Shown: positions 41,192-49,002 of the stretch, piece after piece
Layout: every line of letters begins with the position of its first letter
Numbering within the stretch: the stretch's first letter is position 1
NCBI GenBank assembly: GCA_002256395.1
Contig: NKJG01000005.1
Coordinates: 62,001 to 126,000, forward strand
Origin: Bacteroidetes bacterium B1(2017)
GTDB taxonomy: Bacteria; Bacteroidota; Bacteroidia; UKL13-3
Length of the DNA: 64,000 bases
Direction: 5' to 3'
Notes under the pieces: model-generated
What the model saw: the letters and a program-made list of their open reading frames with translations, nothing else
Told to the model about the DNA's origin: nothing
The model's database searches: none
Translations under genes and position numbers: made by a program

Positions 41192-42225
41192 AATTTTTTA
41201 GCATGAAGTAATAACTCAGAAACAAGGTCTTTTAGGTTCAGGGAGGCAACGGCAATTTGTTCATCTGCTGCTCCATAATAAATAAACAAGCGATCTAATT
41301 CTACGACAGCCCCTGTAGGGAAACAAACATTATTTACATACCCAAGTATTTCATAGGTATACCTTGGCTTAAATAAAGGATAAGGTAACCTAGCAATTTC
41401 TATTTGTGGGTTTTCAAGGTCGAGCAACGCCGCGCAAGCAACATATACGTATCCAGCAACAGTATCGTACACACCATGATATATAAGCAACCAGCCTTCG
41501 CTTGTTTCAATAGGTGGGCAACCCGAACCAATATAACTCACCTCATGTGGGTGTATTGGTGCTAAAACAATGTTTTCTTGAAGATGCAAAAAGTAGTGTT
41601 GCCAAAATTCTGGATTTAAATCGCCAATGTTATCAAAGGCAACAAGTTGGATATCTGGTTTTATTCTATGTAACAAACATAACTTACCATGAATACGACG
41701 AGGAAAAAAGACAACATTTTTATCCCATAGAAATAGAGGCTTACCATTTTTTTCAATTGAACCGCCATGGTCGTTAAATCTTACATATTTTTCATTTAAA
41801 GATTGTTTAGAACTTGCCAAGCGATGAAATTCTTTAAACAAAATTTGGGGCATGATTAATCCTTTTTTCTCAAAATGAATTAAATCTAGGGAGGTGGCTA
41901 AAGCTGCAATGGCATTGTGGCCATCATAGGCTGTATAGGTTAAGTAAAACAGATCGTCTATTTTACAAATTCTTGGGTCCTCCATGCCATGCGACTCATA
42001 CTCAAATTGGGGGAACAAAATGGGTGAATCAAAACGTGTATCAATGGTTAAGGGCGTATTTAAACTACAATATCCAATACTTGAATAATTACCTTTGGCT
42101 ACTGCTCTATAAAACATGTGAATGGTGCTATCTTCTTTAATAACTCCAGGGTTTAGCACACCTTCATTTTCAAAGCCAAAAGTAGTTTTTTGAAGGATAA
42201 CACCTTCGTTTTTAACGTTAATCAT
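41188..42225 (-). CDS. GH130-family phosphorylase/hydrolase
   Basis: The 345-residue protein is a five-bladed beta-propeller typical of GH130: NPGVIKEDSTIHMFYRAV, ESHGMEDPRICKIDDLFYLTYTAYDGH, HGGSIEKNGKPLFLWDKNVVFFPRRIHGKLCLLHRIKPDIQ, IGSGCPPIETSEGWLLIYHGV and NVCFPTGAVVELDRLFIYYGAAD. GH130 enzymes split beta-1,2- or beta-1,4-mannosides, with inorganic phosphate or water; the class cannot be read here. It sits in a tight operon between mlaD and the glycosyltransferase. Confidence 0.87.
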   Translation of the reverse strand: MINVKNEGVILQKTTFGFENEGVLNPGVIKEDSTIHMFYRAVAKGNYSSIGYCSLNTPLTIDTRFDSPILFPQFEYESHGMEDPRICKIDDLFYLTYTAYDGHNAIAALATSLDLIHFEKKGLIMPQILFKEFHRLASSKQSLNEKYVRFNDHGGSIEKNGKPLFLWDKNVVFFPRRIHGKLCLLHRIKPDIQLVAFDNIGDLNPEFWQHYFLHLQENIVLAPIHPHEVSYIGSGCPPIETSEGWLLIYHGVYDTVAGYVYVACAALLDLENPQIEIARLPYPLFKPRYTYEILGYVNNVCFPTGAVVELDRLFIYYGAADEQIAVASLNLKDLVSELLLHAKKL

Positions 42226-42230
42226 GGTAC

Positions 42231-42923
42231 CTATTTCTTAGGAGAATCATTTTTTGATTTATCTTTCTTATTAAAGAAGCCTTTCAATAAAATACTGTTT
42301 TGGGCAGCATCCATATTTTGTTTAAACCCTTTTGTACCCTGTTTAATATTCACAATCGACTTATCTAGGTTCAGGGCAAAAACAGTATCCATAAAAAGCT
42401 TCCCTATGGCACCTTTGCCATTTCGCAAATTCCCAAAAATGGCTGCCAAATCTTTTGAAATCAGTTCGGCATTATCAACCGTAGATTTAAGTTTATGGAG
42501 TACCTCATCAAAATCAACAGGTACTTGAGTTCCAATGGAAGCATTATCAAGAACAGCAGATTTGTTTTTAGAACCAGGCGAAATAATTAAAATTTTGTTG
42601 CCCATAAGTCCATCGGATCCAATTATTGCTTTCGCATCTGTTTTAATAAACTCACGTGTTTTTTCATCTACAACTAAGTTCACAAGTACAGACGTATCGG
42701 CCTGAATGGTAATGGCATCAACGGTTCCCACATTTATGCCAGCAAAGCGAACATTATTACCAACCTGCAATCCATTAACATCTTTAAACTGTGTATTTAA
42801 CGAAAATGTTGTACTAAACAATTTCTTACTTTGCCCGATAAAATAAACACCCAGCAGAAGAATAGCCAAACCAAGTAGCACAAAAACCGCTAGCTTAATT
42901 TTACACGAAATTTCTTTTTCCAT
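42231..42923 (-). CDS. mlaD: MlaD-type MCE-domain lipid transport protein
   Basis: The 230-residue protein has one N-terminal membrane anchor (LAVFVLLGLAILLLGVYFIGQ) and one MCE domain (FSLNTQFKDVNGLQVGNNVRFAGINVGTVDAITIQADTSVLVNLVVDEKTREFIK), followed by a short helical region. MlaD forms the hexameric ring that carries lipids between the membranes. It lies 21 bp after mlaF. No mlaB or mlaC homologue is in the cluster. Confidence 0.88.
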   Translation of the reverse strand: MEKEISCKIKLAVFVLLGLAILLLGVYFIGQSKKLFSTTFSLNTQFKDVNGLQVGNNVRFAGINVGTVDAITIQADTSVLVNLVVDEKTREFIKTDAKAIIGSDGLMGNKILIISPGSKNKSAVLDNASIGTQVPVDFDEVLHKLKSTVDNAELISKDLAAIFGNLRNGKGAIGKLFMDTVFALNLDKSIVNIKQGTKGFKQNMDAAQNSILLKGFFNKKDKSKNDSPKK

Positions 42924-42944
42924 ATGATTTAATTGGCAAAAATG

Positions 42945-43706
42945 TTATTCAAAAAAAGCCTTCACCAAAGCAACTTTAGATGATTCGAGTTCCTTAATTG
43001 TGCCCTCTGCTTGTATTGATCCTGAATCGAGAATTAGGATTCTATTAGCGGTTAAACGAGCACAAGCAATATCATGTGTTATAATTATAGAAGATGTATT
43101 ATACTCCTTTTGAACCTGGAGCATGAGCTCACTTATTTCCTTTGAGGTTATAGGATCAAGACCCGTTGTAGGTTCATCGTATAACATTATTTCAGGCTTT
43201 AGCATTAATGTTCGAGCCAACCCCAGGCGTTTGCGCATACCACCCGAAAGCTCGGAAGGCATTTTACTTAAGGTATCTTCTAAACCAACATTTTTAAGCG
43301 CAATTTTCACCAACTGAATTTTCTTAGCTTGGGTTGTTTTTTTATCTTCTCGGAGGGGAAATAATAAATTCTCCATCACATTCATAGAATCATACAAGGC
43401 GCCACTTTGAAACAAGAATCCTATTTTCTTGCGCAGTTCATTTAGCTCTTTACTCTCTAAATCTTGAATGGTTTTTCCGAGCACTTTAATGGCGCCATTA
43501 TCTGGATAGATAAGACCAACAAGGCATTTTATTAATACAGATTTACCACAGCCAGAGCGACCCATCACAACCAAATTTTCACCCTTTGATAAGCTTAAGC
43601 TTATATCATTTAATACGGTGTTTGAGCCAAAAGATTTTTTAACATGACTCATTTCAAGAATTGAATCCGACTCTTGGGGAATTGGGACTGACGATTTTGA
43701 TTTCAT
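42945..43706 (-). CDS. mlaF: MlaF-type ABC transporter ATPase
   Basis: The 253-residue ATPase has Walker A GRSGCGKSV, Q loop LFQSGALYDSM, signature LSGGMRKRLGLART and Walker B IMLYDEPTTGLDP. The sequence GGMRKR is the MlaF/Ttg2A form. It powers lipid movement through the MlaE permease, whose gene lies 5 bp upstream, and the MlaD ring. Confidence 0.92.
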   Translation of the reverse strand: MKSKSSVPIPQESDSILEMSHVKKSFGSNTVLNDISLSLSKGENLVVMGRSGCGKSVLIKCLVGLIYPDNGAIKVLGKTIQDLESKELNELRKKIGFLFQSGALYDSMNVMENLLFPLREDKKTTQAKKIQLVKIALKNVGLEDTLSKMPSELSGGMRKRLGLARTLMLKPEIMLYDEPTTGLDPITSKEISELMLQVQKEYNTSSIIITHDIACARLTANRILILDSGSIQAEGTIKELESSKVALVKAFFE

Positions 43707-43711
43707 GAATA

Positions 43712-44542
43712 CTAAAGAAATATTGAGGTTACTTGAACCGCCACGATATCAATTATAAAAACCATTAAAGAGCTAATTACTACAGCAGTATTTGCAGCTT
43801 GCCCAACGCCTTCTGTACCTTTATTGGATGTGTACCCTTGGTAGGTAGAAATTAACCCAATAGAGAAGCCAAAAAAGAGCGTTTTAATAAGTGATGGAAT
43901 AACATCCATAAAGCTTATTTCGGCAAATGCTTGAGCAAAGAACAAATGAAAACTACTATCACCTTTAATGTTTACACCTACAAAAGAACCCAGCATAGAA
44001 ATAAAGTCGCTATAAATAGTTAAAAGAGGCAACATAAGCGAGGAAGCTAAAATGCGAGTAAACACAATATACTTAAAGGGGTTAATGCCCGAAACTTCCA
44101 TGGCATCAATTTGCTCAGTAACCTTCATAGAAGCCAATTCGGCACCTATGCCTGAACCTACCTTACCTGCACAAATTAAAGCTGTAATTACAGGACCAAT
44201 TTCGCGAACTATGGAAACAGAAATCATAGCTGGAAGCCATGATTCTGCTCCAAATTCGGCAAGGGTTGGACGGGATTGAATTGTAAGCACTAGGCCCATA
44301 ATAAAACCTGTTATACCAACTAAAAACAAAGATTTATTTCCAATAAAGTAGGCTTGTCTAACAAACTCATTCCACTCAAATGGAGGTATAAATAATTCCT
44401 TAAAAAACCGGGCAGTAAATAATGAAAAATCGGCAACCTTAATCAGAAATTGTTCAATCCAATCAAAACATGTGATTACAACATTTTTAAAGCTAAATTT
44501 CTTGGATTTAAAATTAGCATGAACAGCACTTTTTTTGGGCAT
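43712..44542 (-). CDS. mlaE: MlaE-type ABC transporter permease
   Basis: The 276-residue permease has the MlaE signature (SVSIVREIGPVITALICAGKVGSGIGAELASMKVTEQIDAMEVSGINPFKYIV) and five to six hydrophobic helices, with QGYTSNKGTEGVGQAANTAVVISSLMVFIID near the end. An N-terminal basic extension of about 25 residues precedes the first helix. It forms the inner-membrane core of the lipid transporter with MlaF. The gene starts 6 bp after the dps stop codon. Confidence 0.92.
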   Translation of the reverse strand: MPKKSAVHANFKSKKFSFKNVVITCFDWIEQFLIKVADFSLFTARFFKELFIPPFEWNEFVRQAYFIGNKSLFLVGITGFIMGLVLTIQSRPTLAEFGAESWLPAMISVSIVREIGPVITALICAGKVGSGIGAELASMKVTEQIDAMEVSGINPFKYIVFTRILASSLMLPLLTIYSDFISMLGSFVGVNIKGDSSFHLFFAQAFAEISFMDVIPSLIKTLFFGFSIGLISTYQGYTSNKGTEGVGQAANTAVVISSLMVFIIDIVAVQVTSIFL

Positions 44543-44548
44543 AGGAGC

Positions 44549-45022
44549 CTAATTCAAGTATCTTCTAAGAATCCAGGCAGATGTCTCGTGTTGTTCTAAA
44601 AGACCAGTTAAGAAATCTGCTGTTCCTAAGTCTTTAAATTTATCTGCGGCCTTTTCTATACCTTTCCTAAGTTCAACACACACCATTTCATGATCGCATA
44701 ATAAATCTTTAAGCATCTCTTTTTGTTCTGGGTATTTACCAGCATGCTCTTTGATTCTGCTTAATTCCATAAATTCTTGCATGGTACCAATTGCGTTAGC
44801 ACCCAATTTATTTATTCGCTCTGCAATTAAATCAACGGTTTCTTCCAATTCGGTATATTGCTTCAAGAATAGCTGATGCAACTCCATAAAACTATCGCCA
44901 GACACATTCCAATGATACTTTCTGGTTTTTATGTAAAGGGTCATTTCATCTGCTAAAAACTCTGATAACAATTGAACACTAGATTCTAAATGTTTGTTTG
45001 AAATTCCAATTTCTGGTTTCAT
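44549..45022 (-). CDS. dps: Dps-family mini-ferritin
   Basis: The 157-residue protein is one Dps domain. The ferroxidase ligands are in place with family spacing: His37 and His49 (KYHWNVSGDSFMELH), Asp64 and Glu68 (EETVDLIAERI). The twelve-subunit shell oxidises and stores iron and protects DNA under stress. It is the first gene of the tight operon running on into mlaE, mlaF and mlaD, an odd partner for them. A 200-bp spacer lies upstream. Confidence 0.92.
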   Translation of the reverse strand: MKPEIGISNKHLESSVQLLSEFLADEMTLYIKTRKYHWNVSGDSFMELHQLFLKQYTELEETVDLIAERINKLGANAIGTMQEFMELSRIKEHAGKYPEQKEMLKDLLCDHEMVCVELRKGIEKAADKFKDLGTADFLTGLLEQHETSAWILRRYLN

Positions 45023-45222
45023 GATATTCGGATTAAATTATAAAAAAATGCTCGACATGAGCTAAAAAAGTCTTTAAATACCAACATCTTTAAGTTTAAA
45101 CTTATTCAGGTAATTAAAGGGGTAAAGGTCGAATAGAACTACAAATACTACCTTACAAAAGGAATGAAAAAAGTTACATCATCCACACATTTTATAGGAA
45201 AGCTTTAAGGTTGGACGCGTAT

Positions 45223-46266
45223 TTAATATTGTTTTGATTGATCTACGCCTAACACGTAACCGAACGATTTAAACGAGGTAGATTGATCACAAACAACCTT
45301 TAAAAGTGCCGCACCTGGTATAGAAAGAAACATTCCTGAAACTCCCCAAAGGGCTCCACCTGCTAAAACAATGGCAACAGAAACAAGGCCGTTTATTTGA
45401 ACTTTAGATGCCACAATTTTTGTCATAATGATATTATTATCAACAAATTGAATGAACCCATACAATACCATTACCCAAACAGCCGAGGAGGAAGATTGAG
45501 TAGCAAGTGCTATTATTACTGGCAAGGCAATGGCAACTATGCCTCCTAGATAAGGTATAACATTTAATAAAGCACCAAACACTCCAATTAACACAGCGTA
45601 TTCAAGGCCTAATAATAACAAAGCCACAGAATTTAACACTGCAACTAAGGATGCTTCAATAATTAATCCTACCAAATAGTTTTGAACCACTGCCTTCATA
45701 GAAAGAAGTGTTTTATGTACCCGCAGCTCATGTGCTTTTCCAAAAAGCATAAACACAAAATTCAAAAGCAAACTTTTGTAATACAGTATAAAAAAAATGT
45801 ATACTGGTATTAGAACCAACACAACTAAAACACTGCCAACCCCCATTATGGTAGTGCCAATTAAAGCTCGACCTTCCATAAGGATATCGGCATTGGCATC
45901 TTTTACCCAAGTTTGAATAACCGTTAAATTAATATCAAAATAAGTTGAAACCCACTGTTCGGTTTGAACCATTAAAGAAGTAAGGTTTTGAATAAGTTTG
46001 GGTAGCTCATCAAGTAGACGAGATAGTTGTGCAACTAAAAAAAGCATGGTTAATGCACTTAGCACAATGAGCAAAAAAAGTGTTAGTGAAATGGCCCAAA
46101 TAGTTGAAAATCTAAACCGTTTAAAAAAGCTTACCACCGGATCAAGCAAAACAGAAAATAAGAAGGCAAAAATGATTGGAACAAAAATATCTTTTGCCAA
46201 ATAGAGCAGACATAAAAGCACAAAAAAGCCAATCAGAAAAACGGATATGTTAGTAGTTTTCTTCAT
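45223..46266 (-). CDS. AI-2E family transporter (YdiK/PerM-like)
   Basis: The 347-residue membrane protein starts at the ATG at 46266 (MKKTTNISVFLIGFFVLLCLLYLAKDIFVPIIFAFLFSVLLDPVVSFF). It has the usual eight hydrophobic segments and a conserved C-terminal region (NVIPYLGGIVAIALPVIIALA, FVDNNIIMTKIVASKVQINGLVSVAIVLAGGALWGVSGMFLSIP). Some members export AI-2 and others are Na+/H+ antiporters or unknown. It overlaps the preceding gene's 3' end by 17 bp and is part of the stress block. Confidence 0.88.
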   Translation of the reverse strand: MKKTTNISVFLIGFFVLLCLLYLAKDIFVPIIFAFLFSVLLDPVVSFFKRFRFSTIWAISLTLFLLIVLSALTMLFLVAQLSRLLDELPKLIQNLTSLMVQTEQWVSTYFDINLTVIQTWVKDANADILMEGRALIGTTIMGVGSVLVVLVLIPVYIFFILYYKSLLLNFVFMLFGKAHELRVHKTLLSMKAVVQNYLVGLIIEASLVAVLNSVALLLLGLEYAVLIGVFGALLNVIPYLGGIVAIALPVIIALATQSSSSAVWVMVLYGFIQFVDNNIIMTKIVASKVQINGLVSVAIVLAGGALWGVSGMFLSIPGAALLKVVCDQSTSFKSFGYVLGVDQSKQY

Positions 46267-46663
46267 TCTTTGGCCAATGCCTTTTTGGAGATGTGCTTTT
46301 ATGAAACATGCTTTCAACGCCTGAAATAATCATTTTTGCTAGTTCAGTCTCTTGAGAAACTTCTATAGAAACACCTGTTTGAACCAATGCGGCAAGGACC
46401 TTCTTAATTGGAGAATGCTCGCTAAAAATGGCTTTTCTTGAAACGTATCCTGCAAGTAAACCAATGGCACTTGCCACAAGTTTTTCTTTAATACTAGGAA
46501 TCAACTGGACATTCTTGAGGCTATTTTTAAGTAAACTAAGTGGCATTAGACTATCCACTGCAGCGCTCAATTCAACTTTTACCAAACCCCATTCTTGATC
46601 TTGCTTTAATTCCAATACAATAATAGCAGCTTGTAAATCCATTTCATTTGTAATAGTTCCCAT
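46250..46663 (-). CDS. Hypothetical protein of the stress block
   Basis: The 137-residue protein has one weakly hydrophobic stretch (LVASAIGLLAGYVSRKAIF) preceded by an amphipathic helix, and a basic C-terminus (SPKRHWPKNEENY). An internal ATG at 46642 is an alternative start. It sits between the holin-like and AI-2E-type genes and overlaps the latter, so it is probably translated with them. I recognise no family. Confidence 0.55.
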   Translation of the reverse strand: MGTITNEMDLQAAIIVLELKQDQEWGLVKVELSAAVDSLMPLSLLKNSLKNVQLIPSIKEKLVASAIGLLAGYVSRKAIFSEHSPIKKVLAALVQTGVSIEVSQETELAKMIISGVESMFHKSTSPKRHWPKNEENY

Positions 46664-46668
46664 ATAGC

Positions 46669-47007
46669 TTACATTAGTAAAATTCGGATAAAATAATTTT
46701 TACTTCTCATTCCGAGGTTGGGCATACAAATTATTAACACAACAATAGCTACCAAATAAAAACCTGCCACCCATAAAAATCCTTGATATAATTTACCTAA
46801 AAAATCGCCCAAGTAAATGGCTGCTGCCATACTCAACGATAAAACAAAAAGCATAGCAATAGAAATCAATAGAACTCTTGTAACCATTATAGAAACAAGA
46901 TGTGCCGCAGAATTTAGCGACTTCAATCGAAACAACTCTATGCTAGTTTTACCATATATTTCCATCCGGTCAATTAATGGTTCAAATGTTTTTAAATTTT
47001 CGTCCAT
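46669..47007 (-). CDS. Holin-X/DUF1469-like small membrane protein
   Basis: This 112-residue protein has two long transmembrane helices (VTRVLLISIAMLFVLSLSMAAAIYLGDFLG and FLWVAGFYLVAIVVLIICMP) after an N-terminal amphipathic helix (FEPLIDRMEIYGKTSIELFRLKSL). This is the layout of the phage-holin-like III/DUF1469 family, often found next to YtxH proteins in stress-related gene clusters. Its role there is not known. Confidence 0.65.
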   Translation of the reverse strand: MDENLKTFEPLIDRMEIYGKTSIELFRLKSLNSAAHLVSIMVTRVLLISIAMLFVLSLSMAAAIYLGDFLGKLYQGFLWVAGFYLVAIVVLIICMPNLGMRSKNYFIRILLM

Positions 47008-47082
47008 AATACATTAATAAATGGTTGGAGCGTTGCCACTCCAACCAAATGATTTTGATTTTTTGATTTTAGAAAAAACAGA

Positions 47083-47352
47083 TTAGCCTTTAGCTTTTTC
47101 GGCAATAGCATTTGTAGAAGCCATTAAACCTTTAGCTTTATCTTTTACTGCATCCATTTCTATTTTAACTTCATCTAAGAAATCATTGAATTTTTCTTTC
47201 ATAGCATCGGTTAAATCTTCTCCCTTTGCCGAAATTTTACGGCGTGTTTCACTTCCTTTATCAGGGGCAAATAACACACCTAATGCGCCGCCAATAGCGG
47301 CACCAAGTAATAATGCTCCAAGCATCTTACCTGTATTGTTTGAGTTTTCCAT
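47083..47352 (-). CDS. YtxH-domain protein
   Basis: The 89-residue protein has the glycine-rich N-terminal membrane helix with the YtxH signature ([33 protein letters not shown]) followed by a charged amphipathic helix ([29 protein letters not shown]). YtxH proteins are common in general-stress regulons. It lies 8 bp after the small lmo0937-like gene. Confidence 0.9.
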   Translation of the reverse strand: MENSNNTGKMLGALLLGAAIGGALGVLFAPDKGSETRRKISAKGEDLTDAMKEKFNDFLDEVKIEMDAVKDKAKGLMASTNAIAEKAKG

Positions 47353-47360
47353 TTGTGATC

Positions 47361-47516
47361 TTAAATTACTTTTTCACCCTTAATAACTCTTAAAATCAAG
47401 GATATGAGGGCCAAGGCAATTAGTAAATGAAACAAGCCACCCATATGAAATCCCAGATAACCAATACACCACACAACGATGGCAATAATTGCAATTGAAT
47501 ATAAAAAATTTGACAT
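47361..47516 (-). CDS. lmo0937-family two-helix membrane protein (51 residues)
   Basis: This is a short gene: ATG at 47514-47516, TAA at 47361-47363, 51 codons. The product ([19 protein letters not shown], then [24 protein letters not shown]) has two transmembrane helices and ends in a basic tail ([10 protein letters not shown]), matching the lmo0937 family of small membrane proteins. It sits between the OmpW-like barrel gene and the YtxH gene, 4 bp after the former and 8 bp before the latter, as expected for a stress block. Confidence 0.85.
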   Translation of the reverse strand: MSNFLYSIAIIAIVVWCIGYLGFHMGGLFHLLIALALISLILRVIKGEKVI

Positions 47517-47520
47517 GATT

Positions 47521-48090
47521 TTATTTTAAGTGGTGAAAGGCTAAACCAAAAGTTGAAACGCCATTTGACAAATCTAAAAAAGCGCCAATTTTAGGATTGA
47601 AATGATACTCTGCACCTAAATGAAAATTAAGGTACATAGGATCTGCACTTTGATAAACGTGCTTATCCCCAGTATAATCTGCATCCCAATGCGAATTAAC
47701 TAGTGCAAAACCTAAAGATGCACCTAAGTAAAAATCCCAAGGTGAACTTGCTTTTAAAATCTCATCAAAATAATACGTACCCTTTATACCAAGTGGTACA
47801 ACCGTTTCGCGATACGAATAATATTTATATCCATTTGCATTACTTCCATAATAATATTGATTGCTATACGTATAATACGACACAAATGGAGCCAATGTAA
47901 AGTTCTTGGCTACATCAAACTCGTAGTTAAAATCTACAACAGTTGTATTGTGTCCTACATACCTATAGTATCCAGAATATCCACCAACACCTATGCCTAG
48001 GTTAATTGTCTTGCCATATTTTTCCTGTGATTTAGCATCCGAACAAAAAAGTCCAAAAAGACATAAGCTTAAGATTAGTTTGGTTTTCAT
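47521..48090 (-). CDS. Outer-membrane beta-barrel protein
   Basis: The 189-residue protein has a signal peptide (MKTKLILSLCLFGLFCSDAKSQ) and alternating strands rich in Tyr (YSGYYRYVGHNTTVVDFNYEFDVAKNF, VVPLGIKGTYYFDEIL, FYLGASLGFALV, LNFHLGAEYHFNPKIGAFLDLSNGVSTFGLAF). This fits a small eight-stranded barrel. It lies 10 bp after the lipoprotein gene and 4 bp before the lmo0937-like gene. Confidence 0.7.
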   Translation of the reverse strand: MKTKLILSLCLFGLFCSDAKSQEKYGKTINLGIGVGGYSGYYRYVGHNTTVVDFNYEFDVAKNFTLAPFVSYYTYSNQYYYGSNANGYKYYSYRETVVPLGIKGTYYFDEILKASSPWDFYLGASLGFALVNSHWDADYTGDKHVYQSADPMYLNFHLGAEYHFNPKIGAFLDLSNGVSTFGLAFHHLK

Positions 48091-48100
48091 ACGAGTAGTA

Positions 48101-48541
48101 TTAATGTGTATTTTTAACAGTCAAATCTTTTATGGCACTGCCTAATTCGTCCATATCGTGATTAAATTCTATTTTAAAATCTACCCATTTATCTTTGCCA
48201 TCTGTTCTAAACTCTTCAATTTTCTTGCGCATATTTATATTCTTTTGCTCAAGTTCATCCACCATCTTTTGATCGGCTTCTTTCAACTCTTTTTTAGTTT
48301 TCTTCATGCGTTCTTTGTACGCCATTATAAACTCTTCATTTTTTGCTATTCTAAGTTCCGATTCATTTTTAAATGTTTCGTAATCCAAAACAGAATCCTT
48401 TTGAGCCTGGCTCAATTCGGCTTTGGCTTCACTTAAATTCTCTGTTGCGTGTTCCACTTTTTTAGCTGGTGAATCGCAAGCAATAAATGCTGTTGCCGAA
48501 AAAACAGAAAGGGCAAGCAGCTTGGTATATGTATTTTTCAT
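48101..48541 (-). CDS. Coiled-coil lipoprotein
   Basis: The ATG at 48541 is used, giving a lipoprotein signal MKNTYTKLLALSVFSATAFIAC; a frame from 48583 adds 14 residues and is unlikely. The mature protein of about 125 residues is almost all charged helix (ENLSEAKAELSQAQKDSVLDYETFKNESELRIAKNEEFIMAYKERMKKTKKELKEAD). It is probably a periplasmic coiled-coil spacer or stress-induced envelope protein. No close family is recognised. Confidence 0.6.
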   Translation of the reverse strand: MKNTYTKLLALSVFSATAFIACDSPAKKVEHATENLSEAKAELSQAQKDSVLDYETFKNESELRIAKNEEFIMAYKERMKKTKKELKEADQKMVDELEQKNINMRKKIEEFRTDGKDKWVDFKIEFNHDMDELGSAIKDLTVKNTH

Positions 48542-48569
48542 TGGTTTAAATTTGTTTAATTTATTGAGA

Positions 48570-48758
48570 CTATAATTTCTCAATTAGTTTATGTAATTCA
48601 TCTTTAGTTTTACCTAATTTCTTTTGTAAACGACCCAACATTTCGTCTTGTTTGCCTTCTACTAACAACAAATCATCGTCTGTTAAGCTGGCAAATTTTT
48701 GTTTCAATTTACCTTTGGTTTCGTTCCAATTTCCTTTTAATTCTGTTAAATTATCCAT
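48570..48758 (-). CDS. CsbD-family stress protein
   Basis: The 62-residue protein carries the CsbD fold sequence [53 protein letters not shown]. CsbD proteins are general-stress proteins of unknown mechanism. A second copy is encoded at 54240. Confidence 0.9.
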   Translation of the reverse strand: MDNLTELKGNWNETKGKLKQKFASLTDDDLLLVEGKQDEMLGRLQKKLGKTKDELHKLIEKL

Positions 48759-49002
48759 ACTAGTTTTAAATTAATTGTGTGAGTTAATTCACTCAACAAA
48801 GGTTGCATTATTCTCTATTTTTAATCTTACACATGTTGCTTCAATTCTTACATGAATCACACATTTAAGGAGAATAGAGAAAGAAAAAAAACACCACAAA
48901 AACCAATGAATAGGTAAGCTAAATAAGTCATTAACTAGGGTACGAATTCAGCAGCCTTTGTGGTATAATAATTTTTAAAAACGAAGAGCTTCGATTTGAA
49001 TT

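Noticed and set aside
48759-49002. Possible small gene or RNA in the 244-bp spacer between CsbD and the OmpA gene
   Set aside because: No start, codon pattern or stem of note was found; only AT-rich sequence.
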